Assembly (NCBI RefSeq): GCF_009727055.1
Contig: NC_052353.1
Coordinates: 60,609,200 to 60,673,199, forward strand
Source of the DNA: Benincasa hispida
Lineage: Eukaryota > Streptophyta > Magnoliopsida > Cucurbitales > Cucurbitaceae
Length of the DNA stretch: 64,000 nucleotides
Direction of reading: 5' to 3'
Below the pieces are notes generated by a model. The model saw nothing but the letters and a program-made list of their open reading frames with translations. It was not told the DNA's origin and searched no databases. Positions 34,583 to 45,801 of the stretch are shown here, one piece after another. Within the stretch, counting starts at the first letter, position 1, and each line of letters opens with the position of its first letter. Made by a program: the position numbers and the translations under genes.

Positions 34583-35475
34583 TAATATGTTCTAGTTGTT
34601 GTTGATGACTTTTCCCGACACACCTAGGTTCGATTTCTTCGTGAAAAATCAGATGCATTTGCTGCTTTTCAAACTCTTTGTTTCCAATTACAACGAGTTA
34701 AATATGATTTGAATTAGGTGATCATGGAAGGTAGTTTAGGAACTCTCATTGCTACCTTTTGTAATATTTTTGGGATTCATTATGAATTTTCAACTCCAAT
34801 CACTCCCCAGCAAAACGGGATTGTGGAAAGGAAAATTGGACTTTACAGAAGATGGCTCGAGCGATGTTACATGCTAAACATCTGCCTTTTCATTTTTGGG
34901 TAGAGGCTCTAAATACAACTTGTCATATTCACAACCGTGTTGTTTTATGCCCCAATTCCTAGCACGATCTATGAAATATGGAGAGAAAGAAAGCCAAATG
35001 TTAAATACTTCCATATTTTTGGTAGTACTTGTTATTTTGGTTGATAGGAAAGCCAGCCAAAAATGGGATTCTAAATCGGATGAATGCATTTTTCTTAGAT
35101 ATTCCAAAAATAGTCGAGCCTAGCGTGTTTACAAGAAACAAACTCGATGTGTGATAGAGTCAATTAATGTTTTAATTGATGATGGTGAAGACTCATCTGA
35201 CTCTATTTCCATAGAAGAGGAAGATTTTAGTTCTCTCCTACTCAATAATACAGATGTCCTTAACAACTCTTCTGACATGTCAATTAACATATATTCTGAA
35301 ACTCCTGTGGAAGACAACAAGTCATCTCCTAAAGAGGCTAAAACTAGTAACAAGCATCCTTTCAGTAGAATTTGTTAGAATCATTCCCCTACCAATATCA
35401 TTAGGTAATCTTGAAGAAGGGACGACTACTTGAAAGAAAGATAAACTTGATTACCTATAAATAGTCAGTAATATT
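34583..35475 (+). pseudogene. Ty1/copia integrase to RT linker (right half of split element)
   Basis: In continuation of 25511: integrase core (VLVVVDDF, then FVKNQMHLLLFKLF in an adjacent frame; IATFCNIFGIHYEFSTPITP, with QQNGIVERKIG carrying the catalytic glutamate), the segment KWDSKSDECIFLRYSKNSRA, and an acidic linker (DDGEDSSDSISIEEEDFSSL, 35151-35378). The linker ends in a stop at 35379, and the remaining frame (LEEGTTT, then KKDKLDYL) stops at an LTR starting at 35476. No RT follows. Confidence 0.88.
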
Positions 35476-35688
35476 TGTTGGATTTAGTGTGCCAAATCTT
35501 GTGGATCTCATAATTTGTTATTTGTAAATACAAATTATTTATTTTATAAGATAAAAAGTATTTTATTTGACATTTCATTAACTTAATCCAATAATCTAAG
35601 ATCTAAGGTTGTTTCATATAGCTTGAGCAGTAAATGTAGACAGATAAGTGAATCATGTTCAAGTAATAACCTAAAAGGTCTGCATTGA
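35476..35688 (+). repeat. copia LTR fragment, plus orientation
   Basis: Starts TGTTGGATTTAGTG, with the block GTAAATGTAGACAGATAAGTG. It breaks off at about 35688 where a minus-oriented LTR end begins (GAAATCAGATGAGGATTTCC). Confidence 0.6.
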
Positions 35689-37485
35689 AGGAAATCAGAT
35701 GAGGATTTCCATGAGTAGTGGAATGATGGTTCCAAATTCCATTCATATTTGGACATACACAATCACAATCAAGAAACGAAAACTTACAGGCTATGCACAA
35801 TACGATATTACATCATGCTTTCAGAAAGATCAAGGGATAAAGTATCATACCTTTGAAGACTCATATTCAAACTCCCTCGATCACGAACGCTCGTTTCGAC
35901 TCCAAGTCAGCAACACATGAACGCTCGTCCATCACAACCATAACACAACATGATCACAACGTTTAAGAACACAATAATCTCCAAGATTACGAACACAATG
36001 AACGATGTCGAAAAACCTCGACCTCAGTCGAGTTGAGTACGACACCACCACAATGGCTACCTTAGTATTCTCGATGTGAGAATCTAGAAGTGTGGGCTCT
36101 GTGTGGACTTAGTTAGAGGAAGAGACCAGATGAAGAACAATCGTGTAAACGATTGAGCAAGTGGGAGATGACAAAGGTCTATTGTATAGACGATGCCCAA
36201 TCGCTTAACAAATACTATGCGATCGTTTAGAAAAAGCTCCGTGATCGTTTAGCTAATGGCCAGCTGATTGAACTATCATGTAGTGTCACTAGTTTAGTCT
36301 TTTTGTAGCTATCATTTAGTGAATCTCATTCATTTGACAGCAAAATCGTGAGTGATTCCGAGAATGGAAACTCTTGCAACCATTTCCAAATTTAGGAAAA
36401 CATTTTTTCTTTTATCTCACGGTTACCATTAAACTACCAATAACTTTCTACTCAATTGGTTATTAGAGAAAAAGAGATCATTATCCAATAATTAATATCA
36501 TTATAAACATATATGATAACCAACTTACCATAGTATATTTATAACCTTTTAATATTTCATCTCAAACATATAAACCTTAGTTCTTTTTCGATTTCATAGT
36601 ACTTAATGTAAATCTCATTTACATTAATCCTCCATTCGATGTATCTCATACATCACACCGATCATATCATATATAATCAAACTTCCTCTTGTCAATTTAA
36701 ACATTTCAAATCAATACCAAGAACTGATTCTCAACTTGAATCCATTGACCTACCAAGGGGACTTTATGGACCTGTAGCTTAAAGCTCCAACGGTACGTGA
36801 ATAACTGACTAAACTCTTTAGTCACGGGATCCACTATTCGTTAACTGCCAGGCACTTCACTAAAGATCGACAGCTAAACTCTTTTACTACAGATATATTA
36901 TGTGTCATATCAACCAATCAATAGTGTGATAACCCTTCACAGATCGCTTGTAAGTATAACTGGGGCAATAACCATTATGCCCCTGTAGTTACATCTAACT
37001 TCTTAAGTGCCACTGATCTCTCTAATGAACATAAGTCATAGTCCTACTATGACTGAGTCCTTTCTTCCAAAAAGAAGTTGTGGCTACTATGTTCAAGACC
37101 CAGAACCAGCCCTTAAGGGAGTAATCTATCTACTTATTCCTGCTTCGGGGAAGGATTGAATTTCATCTTGTGTAACTGAGTTCCCAACTCCCAAATCAGA
37201 AAAGTCCCTAAAAAGGTAGACATGCTAAGTTGGCAATCTGGCCACTCCCACTCATACTAATCAAAGGACCACCCTCAAAGGCAGGAGTTCCCAAAAAACT
37301 TAGGATTGAGGTGATGTCCACCTATGGCCGTTTAGGTGAGACGTAATTCTCAAGTATCAACGGCGTTATATACAAAGACTAGTCATCTCGTGATCCGGTA
37401 TTATACAAACTCTTTCTATAGGACACCCTTGTTCGCATGTCTCCACATGAATGGTCAGGATCTCCTTTAATAGCTGGTTTCGAGT
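35689..37485 (-). repeat. copia LTR, minus orientation
   Basis: Similar in order to 39431-41338 and to 50737-51145: GATTTCCATGAGTAGTGGAA end, a CGATCG-type block (36120-36330), the family block TAGCTTAAAGCTCCAACGGT and the GTTCGCATGTCTCCACATGA block. It breaks near 37485, where sequence continues in the opposite orientation. Confidence 0.7.
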
Positions 37486-39430
37486 CTTGAATAGTGAGGC
37501 CTCACCGTCTCATTGGCTCGAGACGGGTTAGTTTATAGTTGGACTATAAAATATTTTTTCACTAGAGGAGTCAGTGGTACTTAAGAAGTTAGATGTAACT
37601 ATAGGAGTAAATCGGTAATTTGACCCAACTGTAGTATGAGCAATTTGCGAAGGGTCAATTTACTATTGATTGGTTATATTCATGAACACAAAAATATATC
37701 TACAGTATGAAGAGTTCAGCTGTCAATCTTTAGTGGAGTGACTAACATTTAATGAATATTAATTAATCTAATTAAAGTGTTTAGTTGATTAATCTCATAT
37801 CATTAGAGCTTCTAATCTGTAGATCTATAAGATCCCCTTGTTAGCTCACTAAGGATAAAAACGAGGAATAATTGTTTTTGGAATAATTTGAAAATTTCAA
37901 ATTATTTAAGGGAATTTAAGCTATTAATTATATTAATATGATTAATATAAGGTATAATATATATTGATACATTATAATATATGTAGTAAATTATAAATAT
38001 GATTTATAATTAAAAATGTATATTATGCGAGAGAAAAATATTTGAACAAGATTCAAATATTATTCATATAAATTTCTATAGGTTAAAACTTAATGTGAAT
38101 ATGGTTTATGCTAAAACCTATGAAGCACAGACACAGATACGATTACATGATATTGATATGATCGGATACGACGATTCGTCAATTTTTAAAAAATTAAGAT
38201 ACGGATACGCCTAAGGATACAACTTTTTTAATATATTTTTATAATATATATTTTTCTAAAAAACGAGGATACTGATACATTGAAGATACATTTTATTTTT
38301 CTTAAAAAAATCTAGGATATAGATAAATTTATCATACAAGTTAATAACAATAGCACAATATAGAATACAAACACTGAAATACAATACAAAAAAAGCAACA
38401 TCTAAGATGTTGAAGTATAATAGTTTATAAAATGCAATAGAAAAGTGACTCATATCACAAAGAAGAAAAAGATTAGATGGAGAAGTATGAAGATAAACGA
38501 AAAACTTCTTTATGTAAATTTTTTCCTTTTAGTTTTGGACTCGAGTAGTGAGCTTTTTAAATAGGTTACCTAGTTTTAGATTGGAAAAGATTAGATGAGT
38601 TGCTTGTCTTTTTTATTTTAAAAAAGGTACTTGTAGAAATAGATACATCAAATTATGTGTCAGATACGTATCTGGAAAGTATCTGGAAGTGTCGATATCT
38701 GATACGTGTCTGATACGGATTCTTTGCCTCACATAAAGTATCTGTGCTTCATAGGCTAAAACTATAGGTTATATGAAAGATATGCATTTTAATATGATTA
38801 AAAACATATAATATGATTGATTAATTAAGTTAGTTAATTAATCATTTATATTATAAAGTTGTTTATTATAACATAATATGATTTTATATTATATTATATT
38901 ACACAATTAATAACTCCCCACTATAGGGGAGTTATTCTTCACGTGGATGAGAGTTAGAGTAACTCCCATCCCCTCCCTCTTCCTATTAGTTTGTATTGAG
39001 AATACAGACACATGAAGAAGAGTTTGACAGAACGTGAAAAAATCTCTCTCTCAAGTTTTTCTTTCTCATTTTTTCTGCACTCATTCCGACTGAAAAAAAA
39101 AAAAAGTTTTGAAGCCTACACATCCATCATTCATTGTTCCCTGAGAAAAACAGGGTGTATGAATGGTGGTATTCTTCCTTGATGTGTATTGTTACTAGAA
39201 GATTTCCATTGTTCGAGTGAAGAAGTGTTGCTATTCAGATTGGAGAGGAATTTTTGTGAAGAAGAGTTTCTACGAGAGTTAGTATCCCTTCTTCCTTTTC
39301 CCTCTGTTAGACAACATGCATAGATCTCTTGTGTTTATCTTGTATTAGTAGCATTACTCTATATTTAAGCTTTTTCAAATTGAATTTTAATTGAACGGCG
39401 ATCATTTGCTTTTGTAATGAATTCAATCCT
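37486..39430 (+). repeat. copia LTR, plus orientation, carrying a MITE
   Basis: Blocks that appear reversed in the neighbouring LTRs occur here in plus orientation (AGTGGTACTTAAGAAGTTAG; AAAATATATCTACAGTATGA). The MITE at 38118-38754 is inserted in it. The right limit, around 39430, is approximate. Confidence 0.6.
38118..38754. mobile_element. MITE with 8-bp target duplication (hAT-like)
   Basis: The 637-bp element has terminal inverted repeats CTATGAAGCACAGA at both ends (14 bp exact, continuing as CAC versus TAC) and is flanked by an exact 8-bp direct repeat, GCTAAAAC (38110-38117 and 38755-38762). Inside each end, GATACG/CGTATC words are repeated. It has no credible coding frame. An 8-bp duplication fits the hAT superfamily; a Mutator-type element would usually give 9 bp. 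Confidence 0.88.
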
Positions 39431-41338
39431 TTAATATTTGTTTCATCTCTCCTGTAAAGCCAAGAAATATGAAAGAAACTCTTGAGGATAAATGTTGGGT
39501 TTGAATGAACTCTAATTACAGAGGACCTTTGAGCAGAAGCAGATCGTCCAAATTCCATTGTAAATGAACTCATACATTTACAGTTATACAGATAAGATTA
39601 TGCATTATAAACTAAATTACAGCATGCTTTGAAAGTAAAAACAAAGGATTAAGAGACTGTACCTTTGAAGAACTCTTCTTCAAGTATAATCCCTCGATTG
39701 TTCACCAATGCATCGAACAACATGAACACAACGAGCAACTCGATCTCCCTCGAACAAGTAGCAACTCGATCCTCGAACAAACTGGACACTACCACAAGAT
39801 TACCCTGGTATTCTCGGTATGAGAATCCAAGAGTGGTAGGCTCTAGCTTATTTTGGTTAGAGGGATGATTTAGTGTGGAGGAGAAGAACGATCGAGTAAA
39901 TGACAACACAATCGTGTAGATGAAAGTCTATCGCATAGAAAGACTACTCATTCGTTTAGTCTCTGAAGCTATCATGTAGTATCTCGATTGCTAATAATGT
40001 GAGTCGTGTGAGATTTTTGAAATCAAATTTCATTTTATCTCAAATTTTCCATAAAAACTGTATAACTGCCCACTAAAGGTGGTTAATGAGAAAAATAGTT
40101 TAATTATCAAATAATTAATAAATATGATAGCTTAAATAAATATGATAACTAACTTATCATATTATATTTATAACCTATAATTTTAATATTGTATCATATA
40201 CAATATATAAACCATAGTTCTTTTTCTCTATTTTATTGTATTTAATATAAATCATATTTATATTAAATTTAATAACTATGAATCTAATTCATAGAAAATT
40301 TTATTTGAATCATATCCAAATATTAGTTCCTCCAATCAAATAATAATATATCAAATACATTATATCAATTATATCATATATAATTGAATTAATTGAATTA
40401 TATCATATATAATTGAATTAATTGAATTATATCATATATAATCAAATTCCCTCTTGTTAATTTGAACATTTCAAATTAACCTAAAAACTGATTCTCAACT
40501 TAAATCCACTGAGGTACCAAGGGGACCTTATGGACCTGTAGCTTGAAGCTCCAACGGTACGTGAATAACTGACTAAACTCTTTAATCACATTATCCACCA
40601 TCCGTTAACTACCGGACACTCTACTAAAGAATGATAGCTGCACTCTTCGCACTACAGATATATTTCTGTATTCATTGGATATAACCAATCATAGTACGAT
40701 GACCCATCACAAATCGCTTGTAAGTACAGCTGGGCCAAATTATTGATTTCCCCCTATAGTTACATCTAACTTCTTAAGTACCATTGATCCCTCTAATGAA
40801 CAATAGATCATAGTCCCACTATGACTGAACCCCTCTCTAGCCAAGAGAGAGTGAGGTGCCACATTGTTTCAAGACCCGAAATCAGCCATTAAGGGAGCAA
40901 TTTATCTACTTACCCCTGCTTAGGGGAAGGAGTGAATTCCATCTTGTGTAGCTGAGTCCCCAGCTCCCCAATCAGACGAATCCTCAAAATAGTAAGCTTG
41001 TTGAGTCGGCGATTTGGCCACTCTCACTAATGCAAATCAAAGAACTGCTCTCATAGGCAGGAATCAGAACTCACTAACGATTAAGGTCATGTTACTTATG
41101 GTCATCCTAATGATATGAAAGTCTTAATTATGAATGACGTTATATAACGAAACTAAACATTTTGTGGTCCGATCTTATACAAACTCCTTTGTATATAATA
41201 TCCCTGCTCGCATGTCTAATACACGAATGATCAGGATCAGATCATTTGTAGCACTTTACAACATTTGTAACACCTTCAAAGCGAGCCGAACTCATAGTGT
41301 CATCAGGATAACGTACCCAGCCTTATCCATATACATGT
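39431..41338 (-). repeat. copia LTR, minus orientation, split by gypsy insertion
   Basis: Same order of blocks as 35689-37485 (TAGCTTGAAGCTCCAACGGT; GAACAATAGATCATAGTCCC). It is cut near 41338 by gypsy DNA, and 47465-47652 reads as its remaining part, ending in the edge GGGCATCA at 47652. Confidence 0.72.
40368..40443. repeat. TATATCATATATAATTGAAT tandem repeat
   Basis: About two and a half copies of a 32-bp unit, composed of A and T with few other bases, lie inside the copia LTR. Confidence 0.8.
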
Positions 41339-41366
41339 TCGATCCCCGGAAACGGCGCCAAAAACT
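41339..41366 (-). mobile_element. gypsy primer-binding-site stub beside LTR
   Basis: The minus strand reads TTTTTGGCGCCGTTTCCGGG directly after the LTR end at 41367. It is a second, well-kept copy of the site at 45780-45796, lying on the outside of the left LTR. Confidence 0.8.
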
Positions 41367-42081
41367 TGATGCGTGGTAATTTGTGATGCGATTATGGTAT
41401 GAGTTTGCAGTGATGTGTGTTATGCGATGAACATGCAAGTTTTCCTAACAAGACCCAAGTATAAGCCTTGTTAGGTTTCCTGGTAAGTCTAGGGTCGAAC
41501 ATAGGGACCACTAAGTAAATATGTGACAGTCACTTTGATTCTCTTGCGGTAGTAAAAACAAATGAAGTGGATGGTGTTTTGATTAAGAATTTTTCCTATG
41601 CGATGGAGTTGAACACAGAGTTGATAAAAGCGTAGAGTTACAATGAGTATGCGATGAAGGGGTTGAGAAGGGGTTTAGCTAACATTTCCTAAGATTGTGC
41701 ACAAGTTATGCGATCATGCTACACATAAATAACAACACGTCATCTGTCAATGCCAAATGCCATAACTCCTATTTCTAGGACGCATGCGATGAGTATACGA
41801 TAAAGTCGATAGGACTTATGTCTAAGTCTCTATCCTTGTCTATGCGATCGCAATCTTCAAGTGCGCTGACACCTTGTTCCTTTGGATTGCAATTTCCCTT
41901 GTGCCATCGCATTTTTCCTGCACAAAAGAAGTAAATTAACCGCTTTTATGCGATGAGTGCTTGCGATCGTAATTCCTATCAATTTTGCGCTTTCGGACAT
42001 GATATTGCTTATTTTACCATCACATTCTCTTATTGTTTTACTTATTTAAGCTGTAATAACTTGTATTTCTACCAGTTATCA
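41367..42081 (-). repeat. Left gypsy LTR (715 bp)
   Basis: The plus strand runs TGATGCGTGGTAATTTG to ACCAGTTATCA. It is closely similar to 45802-46260 plus 47221-47464; about 960 bp present in the right LTR (46261-47220) is missing here. On its right is a purine tract (AATTTGGGAGTG on the minus strand), on its left a primer site. Confidence 0.88.
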
Positions 42082-42093
42082 CACTCCCAAATT

Positions 42094-43440
42094 TAAAACA
42101 ATACTTGTCCTCAAGCATAAAGTAAAGATTTTCTTTAAAAAGTCAACCGCTTTTACCCTACCTAGACTTCTTAAGGTGCTTTATTCAAATTTCATGAACC
42201 AATGCCTTCTTAACTTCTATCCTGATCTCTTCCTAAAATATTTCTAATTTTTAGGGATTGCAAGTTTAACCTTAAAAAAAACTTTACTCATTTCTAGGAC
42301 ATCGCATGATTTATTTCAAAACTTTCTTTAGCCGGGGTGTTTCCAAGTGACTTTTACCCTTGCGCGATTTAGATATTCTTTGTGTGATCTTGCGTTGATC
42401 CAAGTGCCTACCTTCGTTTTGGCTTGTCCCCATGGGTGTCATGCGAGCATCCAACTACGAGCAAGGCACTCTTTATTAGTCTAAACTCATGCCTATTTCT
42501 TTCTTTGGCAGCGGACTTGCGATCACTTGGTTTATGCGTTGATCACGATTCCCACCTTCGTTTTGGCTTGCCCCCATGGGTGTCATGCCTGTCTCTTATA
42601 CACATCTAGATGTGTATAAGAGACAGATACGAGTAGGATCCGATCTCAATGCATGATTTTTTTTTAATTTTTTAATTTTTTTTAATTAATTAATTATTTT
42701 TTATTTTTTTAGATTGAAATTTCTAAAAGTAGGAAGGTTGAAAATAAATACTAGCACCCCGAAATTTATACACAACAATGTCCTCATTGCTGATAAACGA
42801 CATAACTCATGCGATGAACTTAGGAAATTCCGTAAATATCGTTTTGAAGGAAAACTGGTAGCCTGCTAAATTTTAGAAATGTTTCATGAATTGATTGTCC
42901 TGAAATTAATTTGACTCTAGTATATGCGGTAAGAAATAAAGGAATGAATTTCATCATTGAAGTCATAATTTGTACGGGGAAGAATGCGATGACTAAATAA
43001 AGTAATCAAAATTCAATGATTGAGTTAAACTAAAGAGGATGTGAATATAAAATTTAGCAATGTTAAAATGAGATGCGAGAAGTGCAAAATTGAAATAAAA
43101 TGAGTCAAGGAAAGACACAACCCCCAAATTTACTCTATTGCCCGCATCATCTTTGATCACATCTTTTCTTGCGGTGGGTTGATTACTCGATTGCAATGGG
43201 CTGATCGAACTAGTTGCGTGTTTGAAGTTATCGCATAGCTCTATCGCAATCGTTCACTACGATCATTGCTAAATATCAAAAGGGTAAATAGTATGAACGA
43301 AAGAGTAATGGTTATGCAAAAAGTAAGATAAATTCATGAAAGAAAAAATATCAAAAGGATACCAAAAAAAGGATTCATCCCTGATGAGTGTGTATCGCAT
43401 ATCAACGTAGGGACTACTCGTTTCTTCTTCATTCAAGATT
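42094..43440 (-). mobile_element. gypsy non-coding interior where pol is expected
   Basis: Between the protease end and the polypurine tract, where RT, RNase H and integrase should lie, there is only AT-rich non-coding sequence. A 30-bp block containing TTCGTTTTGGCTTG and CCATGGGTGTCATGC occurs at 42413-42441 and again at 42559-42588, immediately before the library linker. A T-rich low-complexity run follows (42655-42712). Confidence 0.6.
42589..42626. other. Tn5 mosaic-end inverted dimer (mate-pair linker contamination)
   Basis: A perfect 38-bp palindrome is made of two 19-bp Tn5 mosaic ends head to head: CTGTCTCTTATACACATCT followed directly by its exact reverse complement. This is the junction linker created in transposase-based mate-pair libraries. 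A natural origin in a plant retrotransposon is very unlikely. Sequence to its left and right may therefore not be adjacent in the genome. Confidence 0.97.
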
Positions 43441-43442
43441 CC

Positions 43443-43963
43443 TCAGGTCCACGGAGGTTTTCTCTCCTGTTTTTGATCCTCTGGGATCTTGATTGCCTCA
43501 AGCCTGAGCTTCTTCCCATTGATGCTCATTGTGATCTCTCCTTTGTGCACATCAATTTGAGCATGACCAATAGAGAGAAATGGTCGTCCCAATATGATAG
43601 GCATATCTTTGTCCGTCTCATAATCTAGAATGATGAAGTCTGGCGGTAGAATGAATTTATCAATTGTGACTAAGACATTCTTCAACTTTCCCTCAGGGTG
43701 TACTAGGGACCTGTCCATAAGCTGAAGAGTCACCGTCGTGGGCGTCAACTGTCCCAGATTTAATTTATACTCACCCCAAGATCGCATAGTGCTTGACCGA
43801 TGTAGATCCCGCCAATTGAGCAAGGTATCATAAAGCTTCCTGGGTCGCGCATCTTTGGTTGAATTATAGTGTTTGATTTTTGTGTTAATGCCACCATAGC
43901 GAACTTTCCTGTACTTCTTTTCTTCGACACCATATCCTTCAAAAACTTGACATATTTCAGCAT
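43443..43963 (-). pseudogene. Ty3/gypsy aspartic protease
   Basis: Two overlapping open stretches. 43963-43760 has SFMIPCSIGGIYIGQALCDL and then GVSIN; this is the active-site region, with Asp-Leu-Gly in place of the commoner Asp-Ser/Thr-Gly, as is usual in Athila-type elements. 43823-43443, in a shifted frame, has LQLMDRSLVHPEGKLKNVLV and IILGRPFLSIGHAQIDVHKG, which includes the second conserved ILGRPF motif. The shift between them breaks the protein. The enzyme would cleave the polyprotein; nothing of pol follows. Confidence 0.9.
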
Positions 43964-44032
43964 TTGCTCTATCGCTTCTGTAAAAGGAATGTTGATGTGT
44001 AGCTGTTTTAATAATTCCAGAAAGCGATGATA

Positions 44033-45640
44033 TTACCCTTCATCATTTTGCTTCTTTTTCAGTCTTTGCGAGAATGGTGGTGGTTGTACCTTCTCTGTTT
44101 CGTGGTCTAGAAGGCTGGAGGTGGTCGCAACTTCCGGTTCCATCGTCTCAAGCTCTTCTGATTCATTTTGCATCAACTTTTCTTGGATTCCATCGCATTT
44201 GATTGGTTCAGCTGGGCTCTTTTGTTTCTTCCGCTGTCGTCTTTCCACTTCACAGGGTGACTGCTAGGCATTGTTGGAAGCTCAGTTGAGCTCAGCAGCG
44301 TCCCTTGCGGTCTATTTTTCAGCTCTCCCACAATCTGTCCTATTTGAATTTCTAGATTGCGGATGGAAGTCGCCTGGTTCTGGAGAACCATCTCATTCTT
44401 TTCAATGTACTATTTTAATAGGTTCTCTAGAGAGGATGATGGCGGTGCTTGCGAGCTGCTGGCTTGTTGTTGCTGTTGACCGTTAGTTCGTTGGAAAATC
44501 CCAGTGGTCCTTCTTATTGTGCCATAGGTTGGTAACCTTGTTGTTGGTTATTTTTCCAAGAGAAATTAGGGTGGTTTCTCCACCCAGGGTTGTATGTATT
44601 TGAGACAGGGTTGTTCTTGATAAAGTAGATTGGTTGCGGGTTTTGTGGACACTCATAAATCAAATGCAATTCTCCATATGTTGTACAACTGGTGCTCGTC
44701 TATTTTATTGAGTTGACCAACCCTCTTTGCGTTCCAGGGTTGTTGATTGTGATGCCTTGTAACAAATTTATCATCACATTCATTTGATTCTGCAAAGGTT
44801 CGATGGCACCATTATTTTTGTTACCTTCTCTTGGTTTTACTCATTGATCACTCTCTTGCCAATCTTTATGATTCTTTGATATGCGATCAAAAATGTTTTT
44901 AGCCTCATTATAAGTTTTATCTGGCAGACCGCCTGTTGCTGCCATATTGGCAGCTGTCTGTGATGCAGGATTTAATCCATGGTAAGATATCTCCATCTAA
45001 AGGTAGTCTGGTTATCCGTTGTGTGGACAATCTCGCACTAATCTCTTAAACCTCACCCACGCATTGCTGAGCGATTCGTCTTTTTCCTGTTCAAAATTCG
45101 TGATTAACTTCTTCCTTCTTGCATTTTCTGTAGGAGGGAAATACTTCTTCATTAATTTCTCGACATCATGTTCCCATAAAGTTATCTCCCCTGGTTCGAG
45201 GGAATATGCCCATTTTCTTGCTTGATCGCATAACAAAAATGGAAATAGCATGAGTCGAACCTCTTCAATAGAAATATTCGGGAACACAAAAGTGTTACAA
45301 ATTTCAATAAAACTCCGGAGATGGGCGTGCGGATCTTCGCCACGCTGTCCACCAAACTGTTTGGCTGTCTGAATCATCTGTAACATAACCGGCTTCATCT
45401 CAAACCTTCATCTGTCCAAAGCTAGCCTCATGATTCATGGGGAGAAATCATAGAGTTTAGGTGACGCATTGTCCCGGATGGGTCTATTGCGGTCATTCGC
45501 CAGGAGAATGGGGTTTGCCATGATGTTGTTTGCATTTGCAGCTCTTTCTTCCGGTTGTTTCGCCATTCTGGGAGTTCTTTCTTGTTGTTGTTAGCGGTTG
45601 TTTCTCTATCTTCTTCTGAATGTTCTTTCAATCTCTGGGT
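44033..45640 (-). pseudogene. Ty3/gypsy Gag (Athila/Tat type)
   Basis: 45398-45012 is the Gag core (AKQFGGQRGEDPHAHLRSFI, LMLFPFLLCDQARKWAYSLE, YFPPTENARRKKLITNFEQ). Upstream, 45631-45428 is a hydrophilic N-terminus. Downstream, after a stop-rich stretch with the remains of a Gln-rich region (about 44440-44480), 44391-44033 is the C-terminal part with the ATSIRNLEIQIGQI coiled motif seen before the protease in this group. The core domain is open for 128 codons, but the whole is broken in several places. Confidence 0.9.
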
Positions 45641-45779
45641 CGTAGTTGGGCTCTGGAGCGTGTCCTTCGCTCATGCGATGCCTGCTTCTTCCCTTACCGA
45701 AGGAATGACAGTGCACAGAGATCGAAAGCTGCTAAGAAAATCAAAGAGGTTTACTGTTAGCACAATATGTACCGTAGTC

Positions 45780-45796
45780 CCTGGCAACGGCGCCAA
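45780..45796 (-). other. gypsy primer-binding site
   Basis: The minus strand reads TGGCGCCGTTGCCAGGG, five bases inside the 5' LTR end at 45802. It is the typical Athila/Tat-type site, probably for an aspartate tRNA, and it fixes the element's direction. Confidence 0.88.
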
Positions 45797-45801
45797 AAAC
45801 T

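Noticed and set aside
38256..38453. 65-codon hydrophobic minus-strand frame that could be read as a small membrane protein
   Set aside because: It is entirely within the AT-rich middle of a MITE and has no homology I can see.
42589..42626. Natural palindromic regulatory site or bacterial IS50/Tn5 insertion
   Set aside because: Only the two outer 19-bp mosaic ends are present, fused directly with no transposon body, which is the form of a library linker.
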